A stretch of DNA of 64,000 nucleotides from Mycobacterium paraseoulense (GCF_010731655.1 NZ_AP022619.1:5518001-5582000); one strand, 5' to 3'. Positions 17,529 to 27,211 are shown, counted from the first letter of the stretch. Numbers and translations are program-made. The notes: generated by a model from the letters alone, not told the origin.

Positions 17529-18650
17529 GTGGAACCCGACCGTCAAGCCGACATCGCCGCCCTTGACTCCACCCTGACCACGGTGGAGCGGGTGCTGGAT
17601 GTGGACGGTCTACGCACCCGCATCGAGAAGCTCGAGCAGGAGGCGTCCGATCCCCAGCTGTGGGACGACCAGACCCGCGCGCAGCGGGTGACCAGCGAGT
17701 TGTCGCACGCTCAGGGGGAGTTGCGCCGGGTCGGGGACTTGCGCAGGCGCCTCGACGACCTGCCGGTGCTCTACGAACTCGCGGCCGAGGAGACCGAAGG
17801 CGCGGCGAGCAAAGTCGAAGCGCTCGCCGAGGCGGACGCCGAGCTGAAGGCGCTGCGCGCCGATATCGAAGCCACCGAGGTGCGCACCCTGCTCTCCGGT
17901 GAGTACGACGAACGCGAAGCCCTGGTCACCATCCGATCCGGCGCCGGCGGCGTGGACGCCGCCGACTGGGCCGAGATGCTGATGCGCATGTACATGCGGT
18001 GGGCCGAACAGCACAAGTATCCGGTCGAAGTGTTCGACACCTCCTATGCCGAGGAGGCGGGCATCAAGAGCGCCACGTTCGCGGTGCACGCCCCGTTCGC
18101 CTACGGCACGTTGTCCGTCGAGCAGGGCACCCATCGATTGGTGAGGATCAGCCCGTTCGACAACCAAAGTCGGCGCCAGACGTCGTTCGCCGAAGTCGAG
18201 GTTCTTCCGGTGGTGGATACCACCGATCACATTGACATCCCGGAAGGCGATGTGCGCGTTGACGTTTACCGCTCCAGCGGTCCGGGTGGCCAATCGGTGA
18301 ACACCACCGACTCGGCGGTTCGTTTAACGCACATCCCAACGGGTATCGTCGTGACTTGCCAGAACGAAAAATCGCAACTGCAGAACAAGATTTCGGCGAT
18401 GCGGGTGCTTCAGGCAAAGTTGTTGGAGCGCAAGCGTTCCGAAGAACGCGCCGAGCTGGACGCGTTGAAGGGCGAAGGCGGCAGTTCGTGGGGCAATCAG
18501 ATGCGCTCCTACGTTCTGCACCCGTATCAGATGGTCAAGGACCTGCGGACCGAGTACGAGGTCGGCAATCCGGCCGCCGTCCTGGATGGAGACATCGACG
18601 GGTTCCTGGAAGCGGGAATCCGGTGGCGCAATCGAAAAGATGACGACTAA
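17529..18650 (+). CDS. prfB: Peptide chain release factor 2
   Basis: 373 residues from GTG 17529. The SPF anticodon-like tripeptide ([11 protein letters not shown], about residue 207) recognises UGA/UAA and the GGQ motif ([20 protein letters not shown], about 253) triggers peptide hydrolysis. The frame runs without interruption, so the programmed +1 frameshift known from E. coli prfB is absent. It overlaps the start of the MscS-like gene by 11 bases. Confidence 0.97.
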   Translation: MEPDRQADIAALDSTLTTVERVLDVDGLRTRIEKLEQEASDPQLWDDQTRAQRVTSELSHAQGELRRVGDLRRRLDDLPVLYELAAEETEGAASKVEALAEADAELKALRADIEATEVRTLLSGEYDEREALVTIRSGAGGVDAADWAEMLMRMYMRWAEQHKYPVEVFDTSYAEEAGIKSATFAVHAPFAYGTLSVEQGTHRLVRISPFDNQSRRQTSFAEVEVLPVVDTTDHIDIPEGDVRVDVYRSSGPGGQSVNTTDSAVRLTHIPTGIVVTCQNEKSQLQNKISAMRVLQAKLLERKRSEERAELDALKGEGGSSWGNQMRSYVLHPYQMVKDLRTEYEVGNPAAVLDGDIDGFLEAGIRWRNRKDDD

Positions 18651-19635
18651 CACAACTTTTTCCGCCTCGACCGCCTTGGCAAAGGCGCTGGGCTGGCACG
18701 ACTTTTGGCGCGGCGAAGTCGGGCAATGGATCATCACCCGCGGTCTGCGGATCGTGATGGTGTTGATCGTGGCGGTGCTGGCGGCCCGGTTCGTCAACTG
18801 GGTGGCCCAGCAGGTGACCCGTCAGCTCAACTTGGGCTTCGCCGAAAGCGACGCGCTGGTGCGCTCGGAAGCGTCCAAACACCGCCAGGCCATGGCCTCG
18901 GTGATCTCCTGGGTGTCGGTGGTCCTCATCGCCATCTGGGTGATGATGCAGATCGCCGACGTGCTGCAGTTTTCGGTCGGGGGACTGGTCGCGCCGGCCA
19001 CGGTGGTCGGTGCCGCGCTGGGTTTCGGGGCGCAGCAGCTGGTCAGGGACCTGCTGTCCGGGTTCTTCATCCTGGCGGAGCGCCAGTACGGCTTCGGAGA
19101 TCTGGTCACCCTCACGGTCGTCTCGGCGACGGAAGCCAGCGGCACCGTCGAGAACGTGACGTTGCGAGTGACCCGGCTGCGCTCGCCCGACGGCGAGGTC
19201 CTGACCATTCCCAACGGGCAGATCGTGAAGGTCGTGAACCTGTCCAAGGACTGGGCGCGCGCGGTGGTGGACATTCCGGTGTCCACCAGCGCCGACCTGA
19301 ACCGGGTCAACGAGGTCCTGCACCAGGAATGCGACCGCGCTATGGACAACCCGGTGTTGGGCGAATTGCTGTTGGACGCCCCCACGGTGATGGGCGTCGA
19401 GAGCATCGAAGTCGACACCGTCACCCTGCGACTGGTGGCCCGCACCCTGCCGGGCAAGCAGTTCGAGGCCGGCCGGCAACTGCGCGTCCTGGTCATTCGG
19501 GCGCTGGCCCGCGTCGGCATCATGACCGCGGCGGACGCGACGGTGGGCCTGGTGGACGACCCGTCGGTCCCGGCCGCCCAGGCCGCCGAAGAGCGAATCG
19601 GCGATGACGTGCAAGGCGCGGTGCAGAAGCGTTGA
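18640..19635 (+). CDS. MscS-family mechanosensitive channel protein
   Basis: 331 residues from ATG 18640, inside the last codons of prfB. Three membrane helices fall at about 28-50, 80-105 and 108-135, and the pore-lining TM3 signature [18 protein letters not shown] is followed by the beta domain ([29 protein letters not shown]). This is the small MscS architecture that opens on osmotic downshift. Position matches Rv3104c. Its TGA stop is read through by an overlapping TTG start of the next gene. Confidence 0.92.
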   Translation: MTTNTTFSASTALAKALGWHDFWRGEVGQWIITRGLRIVMVLIVAVLAARFVNWVAQQVTRQLNLGFAESDALVRSEASKHRQAMASVISWVSVVLIAIWVMMQIADVLQFSVGGLVAPATVVGAALGFGAQQLVRDLLSGFFILAERQYGFGDLVTLTVVSATEASGTVENVTLRVTRLRSPDGEVLTIPNGQIVKVVNLSKDWARAVVDIPVSTSADLNRVNEVLHQECDRAMDNPVLGELLLDAPTVMGVESIEVDTVTLRLVARTLPGKQFEAGRQLRVLVIRALARVGIMTAADATVGLVDDPSVPAAQAAEERIGDDVQGAVQKR

Positions 19636-20111
19636 AGTTCACCCTGAGCATCTTCGAGAAGCGCAGCGAGGACTCCGATGCGGATCGTCGCTGGCCGCAC
19701 TACATGTTCGGCGGGCGAGTCCGCACGTCGACCATCGTGTTGATCGTCGCATTCTTCGCCGTGTGGTGGGTCTACGACACCTACCGCCCGGAACCGGCGC
19801 CCAAGCCGCCGGCGCAACAGGTGGTGCCGCCGGGTTTCGTCCCCGACCCGAACTACACCTGGGTGCCCCGCAGCCGCGTGCAGCAGCCGCCGGCCACCCC
19901 CACCTACACGCCGACCCCGACGAGCACGCCGCCGCCACCGCCGCCACCACCGGTGACGACGACCACCACCCCGCCGGCTCAGCTGCCGCAGCTGCCTTGT
20001 CTGCTGCCGCCGCCGTTCTGCCCACCCAGCACGAGCCCGACCGCACCGCCGCCCCAGCTACCGCAGCCGGGGCCCGGTCCGGCGCCAAGTTCACCGCCGC
20101 CAGCCAGTTGA
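19632..20111 (+). CDS. Proline-rich membrane-anchored protein
   Basis: 159 residues from TTG 19632, which overlaps the MscS stop (TTGA), so translation is probably coupled. One membrane helix (about 34-50, [17 protein letters not shown]) separates a short charged cytosolic tail from a long Pro/Thr-rich extracellular region with [16 protein letters not shown] and several Cys near 118-128. Position matches the Rv3103c proline-rich protein. A cell-wall-spanning role linked to FtsEX is inference from location. Confidence 0.82.
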   Translation: MKFTLSIFEKRSEDSDADRRWPHYMFGGRVRTSTIVLIVAFFAVWWVYDTYRPEPAPKPPAQQVVPPGFVPDPNYTWVPRSRVQQPPATPTYTPTPTSTPPPPPPPPVTTTTTPPAQLPQLPCLLPPPFCPPSTSPTAPPPQLPQPGPGPAPSSPPPAS

Positions 20112-20154
20112 CTTGGCTTGCCAGCGAAACGCACGGCTACACTGGCGTGCCGTG

Positions 20155-20844
20155 ATGATCACCCTGGACCATGTCAGCAAGAAGTACAAAGCGTCGGCCC
20201 GTCCGGCGTTGGAGGACGTCAACGTCAAAATCGACAAGGGTGAATTCGTCTTCCTGATCGGCCCGTCGGGCTCGGGCAAGTCGACGTTCATGCGGCTGCT
20301 GCTCGGTGAGGAGAACCCGACGTCCGGCGACATCCGGGTCTCGAAGTTCCATGTCAACAAGTTGCGCGGCCGCCACATACCGAAGTTGCGTCAGGTGATC
20401 GGGACCGTCTTCCAGGACTTTCGCCTGCTGCAGCAAAAGACGGTGTACGAGAACGTCGCCTTCGCGCTGGAAGTGATCGGCAAACGGACCGACGCGATCA
20501 ACCGGGTGGTGCCCGAGGTGCTGGAAACCGTCGGCCTGTCGGGCAAGGCCAACCGGTTGCCGAACGAGTTGTCCGGTGGTGAACAGCAGCGCGTGGCGAT
20601 CGCGCGCGCGTACGTCAACCGGCCCCTGGTTCTGCTGGCCGACGAGCCGACTGGCAATCTCGACCCCGACACCAGTAAGGACATCATGGATTTGTTGGAG
20701 CGGATCAACCGCACCGGGACGACGGTGGTGATGGCGACGCACGACCACCACATCGTCGACTCGATGCGCCAGCGCGTCGTGGAGTTGTCTCTGGGGCGGC
20801 TGGTTCGCGACGAGCAGCGCGGCATCTATGGGATGGACCGCTAA
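20155..20844 (+). CDS. ftsE: Cell-division ATP-binding protein FtsE
   Basis: 229-residue ABC ATPase starting [12 protein letters not shown] at ATG 20155, the same length as mycobacterial FtsE. Walker A GPSGSGKS is near residues 37-44, the ABC signature [14 protein letters not shown] near 140 and Walker B LVLLADEP near 160. It pairs with FtsX to regulate septal peptidoglycan hydrolysis at the inner membrane. Its stop is immediately followed by the ftsX GTG. Confidence 0.97.
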   Translation: MITLDHVSKKYKASARPALEDVNVKIDKGEFVFLIGPSGSGKSTFMRLLLGEENPTSGDIRVSKFHVNKLRGRHIPKLRQVIGTVFQDFRLLQQKTVYENVAFALEVIGKRTDAINRVVPEVLETVGLSGKANRLPNELSGGEQQRVAIARAYVNRPLVLLADEPTGNLDPDTSKDIMDLLERINRTGTTVVMATHDHHIVDSMRQRVVELSLGRLVRDEQRGIYGMDR

Positions 20845-21738
20845 GTGCGCTTCGGCTTCCTGTTCAACGAGGTCCTGACCGGTCTTCGTCGCAACGTCAC
20901 GATGACGGCCGCGATGATCCTCACCACGGCCATCTCCATCGGCCTGTTCGGTGGCGGACTGCTGGTGGTCCGGCTGGCGGACAACTCGCGGGAGATCTAT
21001 CTGGACCGCGTCGAGACGCAGGTGTTCCTCACCGACGACATCTCCGCCAACGACGCGACGTGCTCGTCCGGCCCATGCAAAGCGCTGCGGGACAAGATCG
21101 ATGCGCGACAGGACGTCAAATCGGTGCGCTTCGTCAACCGGCAGGACGCCTACAACGAAGCGATCAAGAAGTTCCCGGAGTTCAAGGACGTCGCCGGCAA
21201 GGAATCATTTCCCGCGTCGTTCATCGTCAAGTTGAACAACCCCGAACAGCACGCGGAGTTCGATGCCGCGATGCAGGGGCAGCCCGGGGTGCGCAGCATT
21301 CTCAACGAAAAGGATTTGATCGACCGGCTGTTCGCGGTTCTGGACGGTTTGCGCGACGCCGCGTTCGCCGTCGCCCTGGTGCAGGCCGTGGGGGCGATCC
21401 TGTTGATTGCCAACATGGTCCAAGTCGCGGCGTACACGCGGCGCACCGAAATCGGGATCATGCGGTCGGTCGGCGCCAGCCGCTGGTATACCCAGTTGCC
21501 CTTCCTGGTGGAGGCGATGCTGGCCGCGTCCATCGGTGTGGCCATCGCGATCGCCGGCCTGGTTCTGGTGCGGGCCTGGTTCCTCGACAACGCGCTCAGC
21601 CAGTTCTACCAAGCCCATTTGATCGCGAAGGTCGACTATGCCGACATCCTCTACATCTCGCCGTGGTTGTTCCTGCTCGGCGTGTCGATGGCAGGCCTGA
21701 CCGCGTACGCGACTTTGCGCCTCTACATCCGGCGGTAG
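20845..21738 (+). CDS. ftsX: Cell-division protein FtsX
   Basis: 297 residues from GTG 20845. Four membrane helices are visible at about 21-43, 172-195, 222-245 and 266-290, and the large external loop between the first two carries a Cys pair (ATCSSGPC) seen in mycobacterial FtsX, whose ectodomain activates the RipC hydrolase. It is co-translated with ftsE, with no gap. Confidence 0.97.
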   Translation: MRFGFLFNEVLTGLRRNVTMTAAMILTTAISIGLFGGGLLVVRLADNSREIYLDRVETQVFLTDDISANDATCSSGPCKALRDKIDARQDVKSVRFVNRQDAYNEAIKKFPEFKDVAGKESFPASFIVKLNNPEQHAEFDAAMQGQPGVRSILNEKDLIDRLFAVLDGLRDAAFAVALVQAVGAILLIANMVQVAAYTRRTEIGIMRSVGASRWYTQLPFLVEAMLAASIGVAIAIAGLVLVRAWFLDNALSQFYQAHLIAKVDYADILYISPWLFLLGVSMAGLTAYATLRLYIRR

Positions 21739-21740
21739 CT

Positions 21741-22250
21741 ATGGCCAAGGATCCCGGCCGGGCCAAGGGGGCGGGCGGCAAGCGTGGCAGCAAACAGATT
21801 GTGGCCACCAATCGCAAAGCGCGGCACAACTATTCGATACTCGAAGAGTTCGAGGCCGGCGTGGCTTTACAGGGGACAGAGGTGAAAAGCCTGCGCGAGG
21901 GCCATGCATCGCTGGCCGACGCCTTCGCAACCGTCGACGACGGCGAAGTGTGGTTGCGTAACTTGTACATTCCCGAGTACCAGCACGGTAGCTGGACGAA
22001 CCATGAGCCCCGTCGGAATCGAAAGTTGTTGTTACATAGGCAACAAATCGACCGTCTGGTCGGAAAGATACGAGATGGTAACCTCGCCCTCGTGCCGATG
22101 TCTCTGTATTTCTCCGAGGGAAAGGTCAAGGTCGAGCTCGCGTTGGCGCGCGGCAAGCGAGCGCACGACAAACGTCAGGACATGGCCCGCCGCGATGCCC
22201 AGCGCGAAGTGGTCCGTGAGTTGGGTCGCCGAGCCAAGGGCATGAACTGA
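21741..22250 (+). CDS. smpB: SsrA-binding protein SmpB
   Basis: 169 residues from ATG 21741, two bases after ftsX. Core SmpB segments are present: ATNRKARHNYSILEEFEAG, ALQGTEVKSLREGHASLADAF and ALARGKRAHDKRQDMARRDA. SmpB binds the tRNA-like domain of tmRNA for trans-translation; the partner ssrA gene lies about 1.8 kb downstream on the same strand. The N-terminus is Lys/Gly rich, as in other actinobacteria. Confidence 0.97.
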   Translation: MAKDPGRAKGAGGKRGSKQIVATNRKARHNYSILEEFEAGVALQGTEVKSLREGHASLADAFATVDDGEVWLRNLYIPEYQHGSWTNHEPRRNRKLLLHRQQIDRLVGKIRDGNLALVPMSLYFSEGKVKVELALARGKRAHDKRQDMARRDAQREVVRELGRRAKGMN

Positions 22251-23092
22251 TCGGGGCCGCTTACGCCCAGCTGTCTGCCGTTACCTACGGCGTCAGCGAT
22301 TTCGTGGGCGGTGTAGCCGCTCGACGGGTGGCAGCGCTGCGCGTGATGCTGGTGGTCTACCCGATCGAGACATTCCTGCTGGGCGCGTTGGCCGTGGCCG
22401 TGGGCGGGCCGATTTCGCGCGGTGCCATCTTTTGGGGTTGCCTCTACGGCGTCGGCATGGCGGTCGGCATGTGGGCGTTCTTCGCGGCGCTGGGTGCCGG
22501 GCCGATCTCGGTCGTCTCACCGTTGGCGGCCGTCCTCAACGCCGCTGTGCCGGTGGCGGTCGGTGTGGCGCTGGGGGAGCGGCCGGGGCCAGGGGCCTCG
22601 GCGGGGGTGGTGCTGGCCCTCATCGCGGTCATGCTGGTGAGCCGGGAGGCCACCGCCCAGGGCGTCACGCCGTATCGATTCACCCCGAAGGTGGCGTGGC
22701 TCACGCTCCTGGCCGGCACGGCAATGGGCCTGAACCTGGTGTTTCTGCACCAGGCGCCGTACGCATGCAAACTGTGGCCGCTGGTGTTCGCCCGGCTCTC
22801 GGCGACCGTGGTGATCTTCGTGATGGCGGCGGCCAGCAACAACCTGCGCGCGCCGCGCGGGCAGCCCATGAAGCTGGCCTGGGCCGTGGCCCTTTTGGAC
22901 ATCTGTGCCAACGTGACCATGCTGCTGGCGCTGCACACCTGGTTGCTTTCGCTGGCCAGCATCCTGATCTCGCTCTACCCGGCGGCAACCGTGATCCTGG
23001 CGATGCTCGTCTTGCGCGAGCGACTGACCCGCTGGCAGGGGTTCGGCATGGTGATGGCCATGGGATCCGTGGCCATGATCGCCGCAAGCTGA
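22247..23092 (+). CDS. EamA/DMT-family transporter
   Basis: About 281 residues and ten hydrophobic helices with the two-repeat EamA layout. Family homology begins with IGAAYAQLSAVTYGVSDFVGG, which lies upstream of the first ordinary start codon (GTG 22304). The only start-like codon between the preceding in-frame stop and this segment is CTG 22247, overlapping the smpB stop (CTGA). Starting at GTG 22304 would remove the first helix. Substrate unknown; probably a metabolite or drug exporter. Confidence 0.8.
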   Translation: MIGAAYAQLSAVTYGVSDFVGGVAARRVAALRVMLVVYPIETFLLGALAVAVGGPISRGAIFWGCLYGVGMAVGMWAFFAALGAGPISVVSPLAAVLNAAVPVAVGVALGERPGPGASAGVVLALIAVMLVSREATAQGVTPYRFTPKVAWLTLLAGTAMGLNLVFLHQAPYACKLWPLVFARLSATVVIFVMAAASNNLRAPRGQPMKLAWAVALLDICANVTMLLALHTWLLSLASILISLYPAATVILAMLVLRERLTRWQGFGMVMAMGSVAMIAAS

Positions 23093-23134
23093 CGCCTGCG
23101 CCCGCCCGGTAGCCGACCGGCCTACTATCCGAGA

Positions 23135-23980
23135 ATGGCCGATCGCCCCGTCACCAAGCTCGACAAGTCCGATGTGCTCGCCGGTCTCTTCGCGGTGTGG
23201 GACGACATCACCGCGCTGCTGGACGGGTTGCCGGAAGCGGAGTGGGAGGCGGCCAGCCCGCTGCCCGGTTGGGACGTCAAGGCGTTGGTGGCGCACATAA
23301 TCGGTACCGAGTCGTTCCTCGCCGGCGTCCACGCGCCCCAACCCGACATCGACGTCTCGACGCTCGAGCACGTCCGCAACGACATCGGTGCGATGAACGA
23401 GTGCTGGGTCCGTCACCTCAGCGGGGAACCCGGTGCCGAGGTGCTCAACCGGTTCAGGGACATCACCGACCAGCGGCGCAAAGCGCTGACGGGCATGCCC
23501 GACGGAGAGTGGGACGCGGTGACTCTGACGCCGGTCGGTCCGGAGAGCTACGGGCGGTTCATGCGGGTCCGGGTGTTCGACTGTTGGATGCACGAGCAGG
23601 ACATTCGCGACGCGCTAGGGCGGCCCGCTTCCGATGACCAGCTTGTCGGGCCCGCGTCGGAACTATCCCTCGACGAGATCGCCGCCACGATGGGCTACGT
23701 GGTGGGCAAGCGGGCCAAGGCACCGGAGGGCTCGCGGGTCCTGTTTGAATTGACCGGCCCGCTCACCCGGGACATCCGCGTCAGCGTCGACGGCAGGGCC
23801 CAATTGGTCGACGACTTCGGCGGCCGGGAGCCGACCGTGACGATTCGGGTGGACGGGCTGCAGTTCACCAGGCTCGCCGGCGGGCGGCGCATGTGCACCG
23901 CTCGGTCGCAAAGCATCGACCTTGGCGGCGACGAAGGCGTGGCCGCCCGGATCGTCGATCATCTGAATTTCGTGATCTGA
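23135..23980 (+). CDS. Mycothiol-dependent maleylpyruvate-isomerase-family protein
   Basis: 281 residues with a DinB/MDMPI N-terminal four-helix domain (LPGWDVKALVAHIIGTESFLAG, about 47-68, with a metal-binding His; later MHEQDIRDALGRP near 155) and a C-terminal SCP-2-like beta domain (VDGLQFTRLAGGRR). Family members are metal-dependent and use mycothiol, the actinobacterial thiol. The specific reaction is unknown, because most mycobacterial paralogues are uncharacterised. Confidence 0.82.
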   Translation: MADRPVTKLDKSDVLAGLFAVWDDITALLDGLPEAEWEAASPLPGWDVKALVAHIIGTESFLAGVHAPQPDIDVSTLEHVRNDIGAMNECWVRHLSGEPGAEVLNRFRDITDQRRKALTGMPDGEWDAVTLTPVGPESYGRFMRVRVFDCWMHEQDIRDALGRPASDDQLVGPASELSLDEIAATMGYVVGKRAKAPEGSRVLFELTGPLTRDIRVSVDGRAQLVDDFGGREPTVTIRVDGLQFTRLAGGRRMCTARSQSIDLGGDEGVAARIVDHLNFVI

Positions 23981-24009
23981 TCGCAGCGGGCACCGGGAAG
24001 ATAAGTCCG

Positions 24010-24037
24010 TTGCCGCACGTTGATAGCAGCGTATTAT
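24010..24037 (+). promoter_or_regulatory. Candidate ssrA promoter
   Basis: TTGCCG and TATTAT hexamers are separated by 16 bp, ending 33 bp before the tmRNA 5' end. This is close to the SigA pattern expected for a highly transcribed stable RNA. Confidence 0.5.
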
Positions 24038-24070
24038 GGATTGTCCTGCCGAAAATCGGCGGGGATGCGA

Positions 24071-24435
24071 GGGGCTGAACGGTTTCGACTTCGCGCATCG
24101 AATCAAGGGAAGCGTGCCGGTGCAGGCAAGAGACCACCGTAAGCGTCGTTGCAAACAGATAAGCGCCGATTCACATCAGCGCGACTACGCTCTCGCTGCC
24201 TAAGCGACAGCTAGTCCGTCAGACCGGGAACTCCCTCGACCCGGAGCCTGGCGTCAGCTAGAGGGATCCACCGATGAGTTCGGTCGCGGGACTCATCGGG
24301 ACACCAACAGCGACTGGGATCGTCATCCTGGCTAGTTCGCGTGACCAGGAGATCCGAGCAGAGGCATAGCGAACTGCGCACGGAGAAGCCTTGAGGGAAT
24401 GCCGTAGGACCCGGGTTCGATTCCCGGCAGCTCCA
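24071..24435 (+). ncRNA. ssrA: tmRNA
   Basis: The 5' GGGGCTG pairs with CAGCTCC at 24428-24434 to form the acceptor stem, and the T-arm CCGGG-TTCGATT-CCCGG is intact. The resume codon GCC at 24165 opens the tag reading frame ADSHQRDYALAA, ending TAA at 24201-24203, the mycobacterial degradation tag. Length is 365 nt plus a CCA that is not fully encoded (the genome reads ACTTT). It rescues stalled ribosomes together with SmpB. The 3' end is the left attachment repeat of the adjacent island, and no terminator follows it directly. Confidence 0.97.
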
Positions 24436-24436
24436 C
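24412..24436 (+). repeat. Left attachment repeat (attL-like) in ssrA 3' end
   Basis: 25 bp covering the tmRNA T-loop through the discriminator, with core GGTTCGATT and CGGCAGCTCCAC. It recurs at 36470-36494 with one mismatch (C to T in the T-stem). The tmRNA 3' end is a standard integrase target. Confidence 0.85.
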
Positions 24437-24458
24437 TTTGGAGGTTCAGCGCCGCGAC

Positions 24459-25100
24459 TCAATCGGTGGTCCGACGCGCGACGTCAGCGAGCAGGGACGT
24501 CAAGAGGAGCTCGAATGCTCGATCGTCTCGTCTCAGCGCGGCGTCGGTGAACCCGACGTCATCGGCGAATTCGATCTCGAGTGCTGCGCGGTGCTTGTGC
24601 GCCAACCGTTCGAGAAGTACCGAACCCCGGACGAGCTCCGAGACCGCCGCATACGTTTCCTGAGCCGTCTGCTCATCGAGTCCACCTTCGATCATGCAGG
24701 CGATCGCCTTCGCGGTCTCCCGTGCACCGAGACGTCGCGCCAAGGGGCTCAGAGCACCTCGAATGAGTATCAGGTCCGTCAACACCGGATCACCGACGAA
24801 CGTCTGTCGCACTCCGCGGGCGTGCGCCAGCAACGACTCGCGCCAATCGTCCGACTCCACGAAGGCCGGCAACCCGCTGCGACGCAACGCGCGATCGGTC
24901 ATGGCGTCGAGAAGCTCTGACTTGTTGCGCACGTGCCAATAGACGCTGGTTACGCCCACTCCCAGCGATTTGGCGACCAGTGGAATGCTGAGCTCATCGA
25001 TCGATGAGTCCGCTGCTACCGCGAAGGCGGCTTCCACGATCGCGTCCGCGGTCAGCGAGCCTCGCGCTCGTCGCTGTGGCGGTGAACTTTGCACCATCAC
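24459..25100 (-). CDS. TetR-family regulator 1 of the island
   Basis: 213 residues (GTG 25100 or ATG 25097). The N-terminal DNA-binding domain LTADAIVEAAFAVAADSSIDELSIPLVAKSLGVGVTSVYWHVRNKSELLDAM is canonical but must be read as two parts around helix 2; the C-terminal ligand domain is of the TetR/AcrR type. It follows the DapB-like gene by 42 bp and is probably co-transcribed with it. It converges on tmRNA. Confidence 0.88.
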   Translation of the reverse strand: MMVQSSPPQRRARGSLTADAIVEAAFAVAADSSIDELSIPLVAKSLGVGVTSVYWHVRNKSELLDAMTDRALRRSGLPAFVESDDWRESLLAHARGVRQTFVGDPVLTDLILIRGALSPLARRLGARETAKAIACMIEGGLDEQTAQETYAAVSELVRGSVLLERLAHKHRAALEIEFADDVGFTDAALRRDDRAFELLLTSLLADVARRTTD

Positions 25101-25142
25101 CTTCTTACGCCCGCCGAGAAGCGCGAAGCCCGCGGAACCGTC

Positions 25143-26243
25143 TCAGCGACGGGTTTGACGGGTCACGATCGAGGAACCGGCCAGTGGCCCGGGCAGGAGT
25201 CCGGGTGCGGCGTCGATGACGGCCGGTATCGCGTTGATCGCCGCCATCGCTGTTGCGGCGACGCCGGGGTTGGTGGCGTCGTCTCGCGCGGGGTCGAGGC
25301 GAAGGTCGAGGGTCATGTTGGGGAACCCCTCGATGCGGAACACCATTCCGCCCTTGCCGGGTTGCGCTGGGCGCGGCCAGGTGTCGGGCCAGGGTGTGGA
25401 GGTCACGGTCGCGAAGTATTGAACCGACACGACAGGCCGCTCGTCGTGGATCGCAGCCAGCCGCCAGCGGTGGGCGCAGATCGTGTTCTGCGGGATCACG
25501 CCGAGTGCGGTGTCGAGGTCGTGCGGGGCGAGGATCGTCTCCCAGTCCAACGCCACTCTGTCGACCTCCACGGACAACGTGTCGGCGATGTAGCGCACGA
25601 CGGGTTCCCAGTCGTTGTTCACCTTGCCCACCGCAATGCGAATGGGAACGTGACCGTCGGGCTTTCCGAAACCCATCGACTCGTGGAGGACCTCCCAGAT
25701 CGGGTAGGCCAAGTCGAGGTCGAGGGCGTACTCGTCCATTCGATACGAGTCGATCACACCGGCACCGGCCAGCAGCGCGGTCGGCAGGTTCAGGCTCACG
25801 AAACCGGGTTCGCACCCCGTCGCGTAGAAGGTTGCGTTGCCTTTTCGAGCGGCCCGCTCGATCGGGTCACGCCAATTCGCCGGGGCGGCTTTCGGATAGA
25901 CCATCGGGATCGCTGAGATGGTGACGACGTTGATGCCGGCTTCCAGGTAGCCGGCGATGTCGGCGATCACCTCGTCTTCACGCCGGACGGCGGTCGCGCA
26001 GTAGGCGATGCAATCCGGCTTGGCATCCAGAACTGCCGCCAGGTCATCCGTCGCTGCGATGCCCACATCGGGGCGTCCACACAATCGACCTGCATCCGTG
26101 CCGATCTTCGTCGGCGACGACACTTTGACCCCGATCAGGTCCAGTGCGGGGTCGTCGATGATCGCGCGGAGGGCCACGCTTCCCGTCATGCCGGTGCCGA
26201 CGTGAACAACACGACGCTTCGCGGTGGCAGGAGATGAAGTCAC
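25143..26243 (-). CDS. DapB-like NAD(P)-dependent dehydrogenase
   Basis: 366 residues from GTG 26243. A Rossmann start RRVVHVGTGMTGSVALRAII (about 10-29) and a dihydrodipicolinate-reductase-like N-domain with YCATAVRREDEV near 80 place it with the amine or diaminopentanoate-dehydrogenase-like group, none of which act in lysine synthesis here. Mycobacteria carry many such paralogues in lipid or steroid catabolic loci. Substrate unknown. Transcribed away from the SDR remnant, under a possible operator at 26339-26354. Confidence 0.78.
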   Translation of the reverse strand: MTSSPATAKRRVVHVGTGMTGSVALRAIIDDPALDLIGVKVSSPTKIGTDAGRLCGRPDVGIAATDDLAAVLDAKPDCIAYCATAVRREDEVIADIAGYLEAGINVVTISAIPMVYPKAAPANWRDPIERAARKGNATFYATGCEPGFVSLNLPTALLAGAGVIDSYRMDEYALDLDLAYPIWEVLHESMGFGKPDGHVPIRIAVGKVNNDWEPVVRYIADTLSVEVDRVALDWETILAPHDLDTALGVIPQNTICAHRWRLAAIHDERPVVSVQYFATVTSTPWPDTWPRPAQPGKGGMVFRIEGFPNMTLDLRLDPARDDATNPGVAATAMAAINAIPAVIDAAPGLLPGPLAGSSIVTRQTRR

Positions 26244-26338
26244 AGGCGTTGCCTCTCAGCCGATAGCGGGTGTCGGGCGGGCTCGTCGCGAGCCGACGGC
26301 GCGATTGCCAACTCATTGGATCCCAACTTACTGTAGGC

Positions 26339-26354
26339 AATCCTAGTAAGGATT
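26339..26354. promoter_or_regulatory. Inverted repeat AATCCT-AGTA-AGGATT
   Basis: A perfect 6-bp inverted repeat with a 4-base centre in an AT-rich stretch about 96 bp upstream of the DapB-like gene, surrounded by further CTTACT / AGTAAG symmetry. It differs from the TCAAGTG palindromes elsewhere in the island, so it may be the target of TetR regulator 1. Confidence 0.45.
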
Positions 26355-26404
26355 ACCAGAAGCCGGTTCAGTTCAGCGGGCCGCGATCGAGGGAGGCGAC
26401 GCAG

Positions 26405-26509
26405 GTGCCGAAGCGGACCATCATCATCACTGGGTCGAGCGACGGCTTCGGAGCCGCAGCTAAGCGCCCGATCGTGATCGTGACCGATGCGGCCCAGGGC
26501 GTTTGGTGA
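26405..26509 (+). pseudogene. Short-chain dehydrogenase N-terminal remnant
   Basis: GTG 26405 begins PKRTIIITGSSDGFGAAA, the first strand and TGxxxGxG cofactor motif of an SDR, then turns into unrelated residues and stops at 26509. The remaining 200 or more residues are missing, and the reading frame runs into the 3' end of the opposite-strand TetR gene. This records a deletion inside the island. Confidence 0.65.
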
Positions 26510-27134
26510 CCTTGCGGGGAGTGGACGGCCGGACGCCTTCGGCGAAAATCCGCGCCCCAAGTGCTATCTGGGCGCGAATGTCGGCCTCGGCGGTACCGAA
26601 CCAGCGCGGACCGACGGTCGTGGTGAAGATCGTGAAATTGGCGAGCAACTCCGCCAGAGTGACGGGGTCAACGTCAGGAGTGATTTGGCCGAGACCTTGA
26701 TAATGGGCGACGCCCTTGGCGATCACCGACACACGGTGCTCGTGATTGGGACGCACGACTCGCATGGAGAACGAGGGGTCGGATAACGCGCGTCCCGCTA
26801 TGTCCCAGCCCGGCACCGTGCCCTGGCCATGATGAAGTCGCGTGTCGAAGAGCTGCTCAACAAACTCGACGAATTGGTTAGGCAAAGCCTCCATCACTTT
26901 GTCTTCTGCTTCGGTAACTCCCTCAGCGATCTGACGTGATACCACTTGTTCGAAGATGCCCTGCTTGTCACCGAAATAGTGAAAAAGCATGGATTCTGAA
27001 CAGCCGGCACGGCGAGCTATCTCTTTCGTCACCGCCGCATCAAACCCCTGTTCGGCGAAGACTTCAGTGGCCGCCTCTAGTAGCGCGCGCTGCTTCCCGT
27101 CCTTATCGCGGACTCGCTTCGCGCTACTGGTCAT
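26460..27134 (-). CDS. TetR-family regulator 2 of the island
   Basis: 224 residues from MTSSAKRVRDKDGKQR at ATG 27134 (a GTG 24 bases upstream is possible). The helix-turn-helix EIARRAGCSESMLFHYFGDKQG is clear; the C-terminal tail is basic (PHRSRSRSGA). It diverges from the alcohol dehydrogenase across a 111-bp gap whose centre is the palindrome TCAAGTGGCACTTGA, so it is the best candidate for the protein that binds all three such palindromes. Confidence 0.88.
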   Translation of the reverse strand: MTSSAKRVRDKDGKQRALLEAATEVFAEQGFDAAVTKEIARRAGCSESMLFHYFGDKQGIFEQVVSRQIAEGVTEAEDKVMEALPNQFVEFVEQLFDTRLHHGQGTVPGWDIAGRALSDPSFSMRVVRPNHEHRVSVIAKGVAHYQGLGQITPDVDPVTLAELLANFTIFTTTVGPRWFGTAEADIRAQIALGARIFAEGVRPSTPRKVTKRPGPHRSRSRSGA

Positions 27135-27196
27135 AGGAACACCGTAACGCGACGACACGCTTCATCATTGACATTGGGCTCCGCAGGTGGTCATTA

Positions 27197-27211
27197 TCAA
27201 GTGGCACTTGA
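27197..27211. promoter_or_regulatory. Island operator copy 1: TCAAGTG-G-CACTTGA
   Basis: Perfect 7+1+7 palindrome between divergent TetR 2 and the alcohol dehydrogenase. Near-identical copies occur at 29752-29766 and 29785-29799. Confidence 0.7.

Noticed and set aside
17529..17700. Programmed frameshift in prfB
   Set aside because: The RF2 frame is open from GTG 17529 through the N-terminal domain with no internal UGA.
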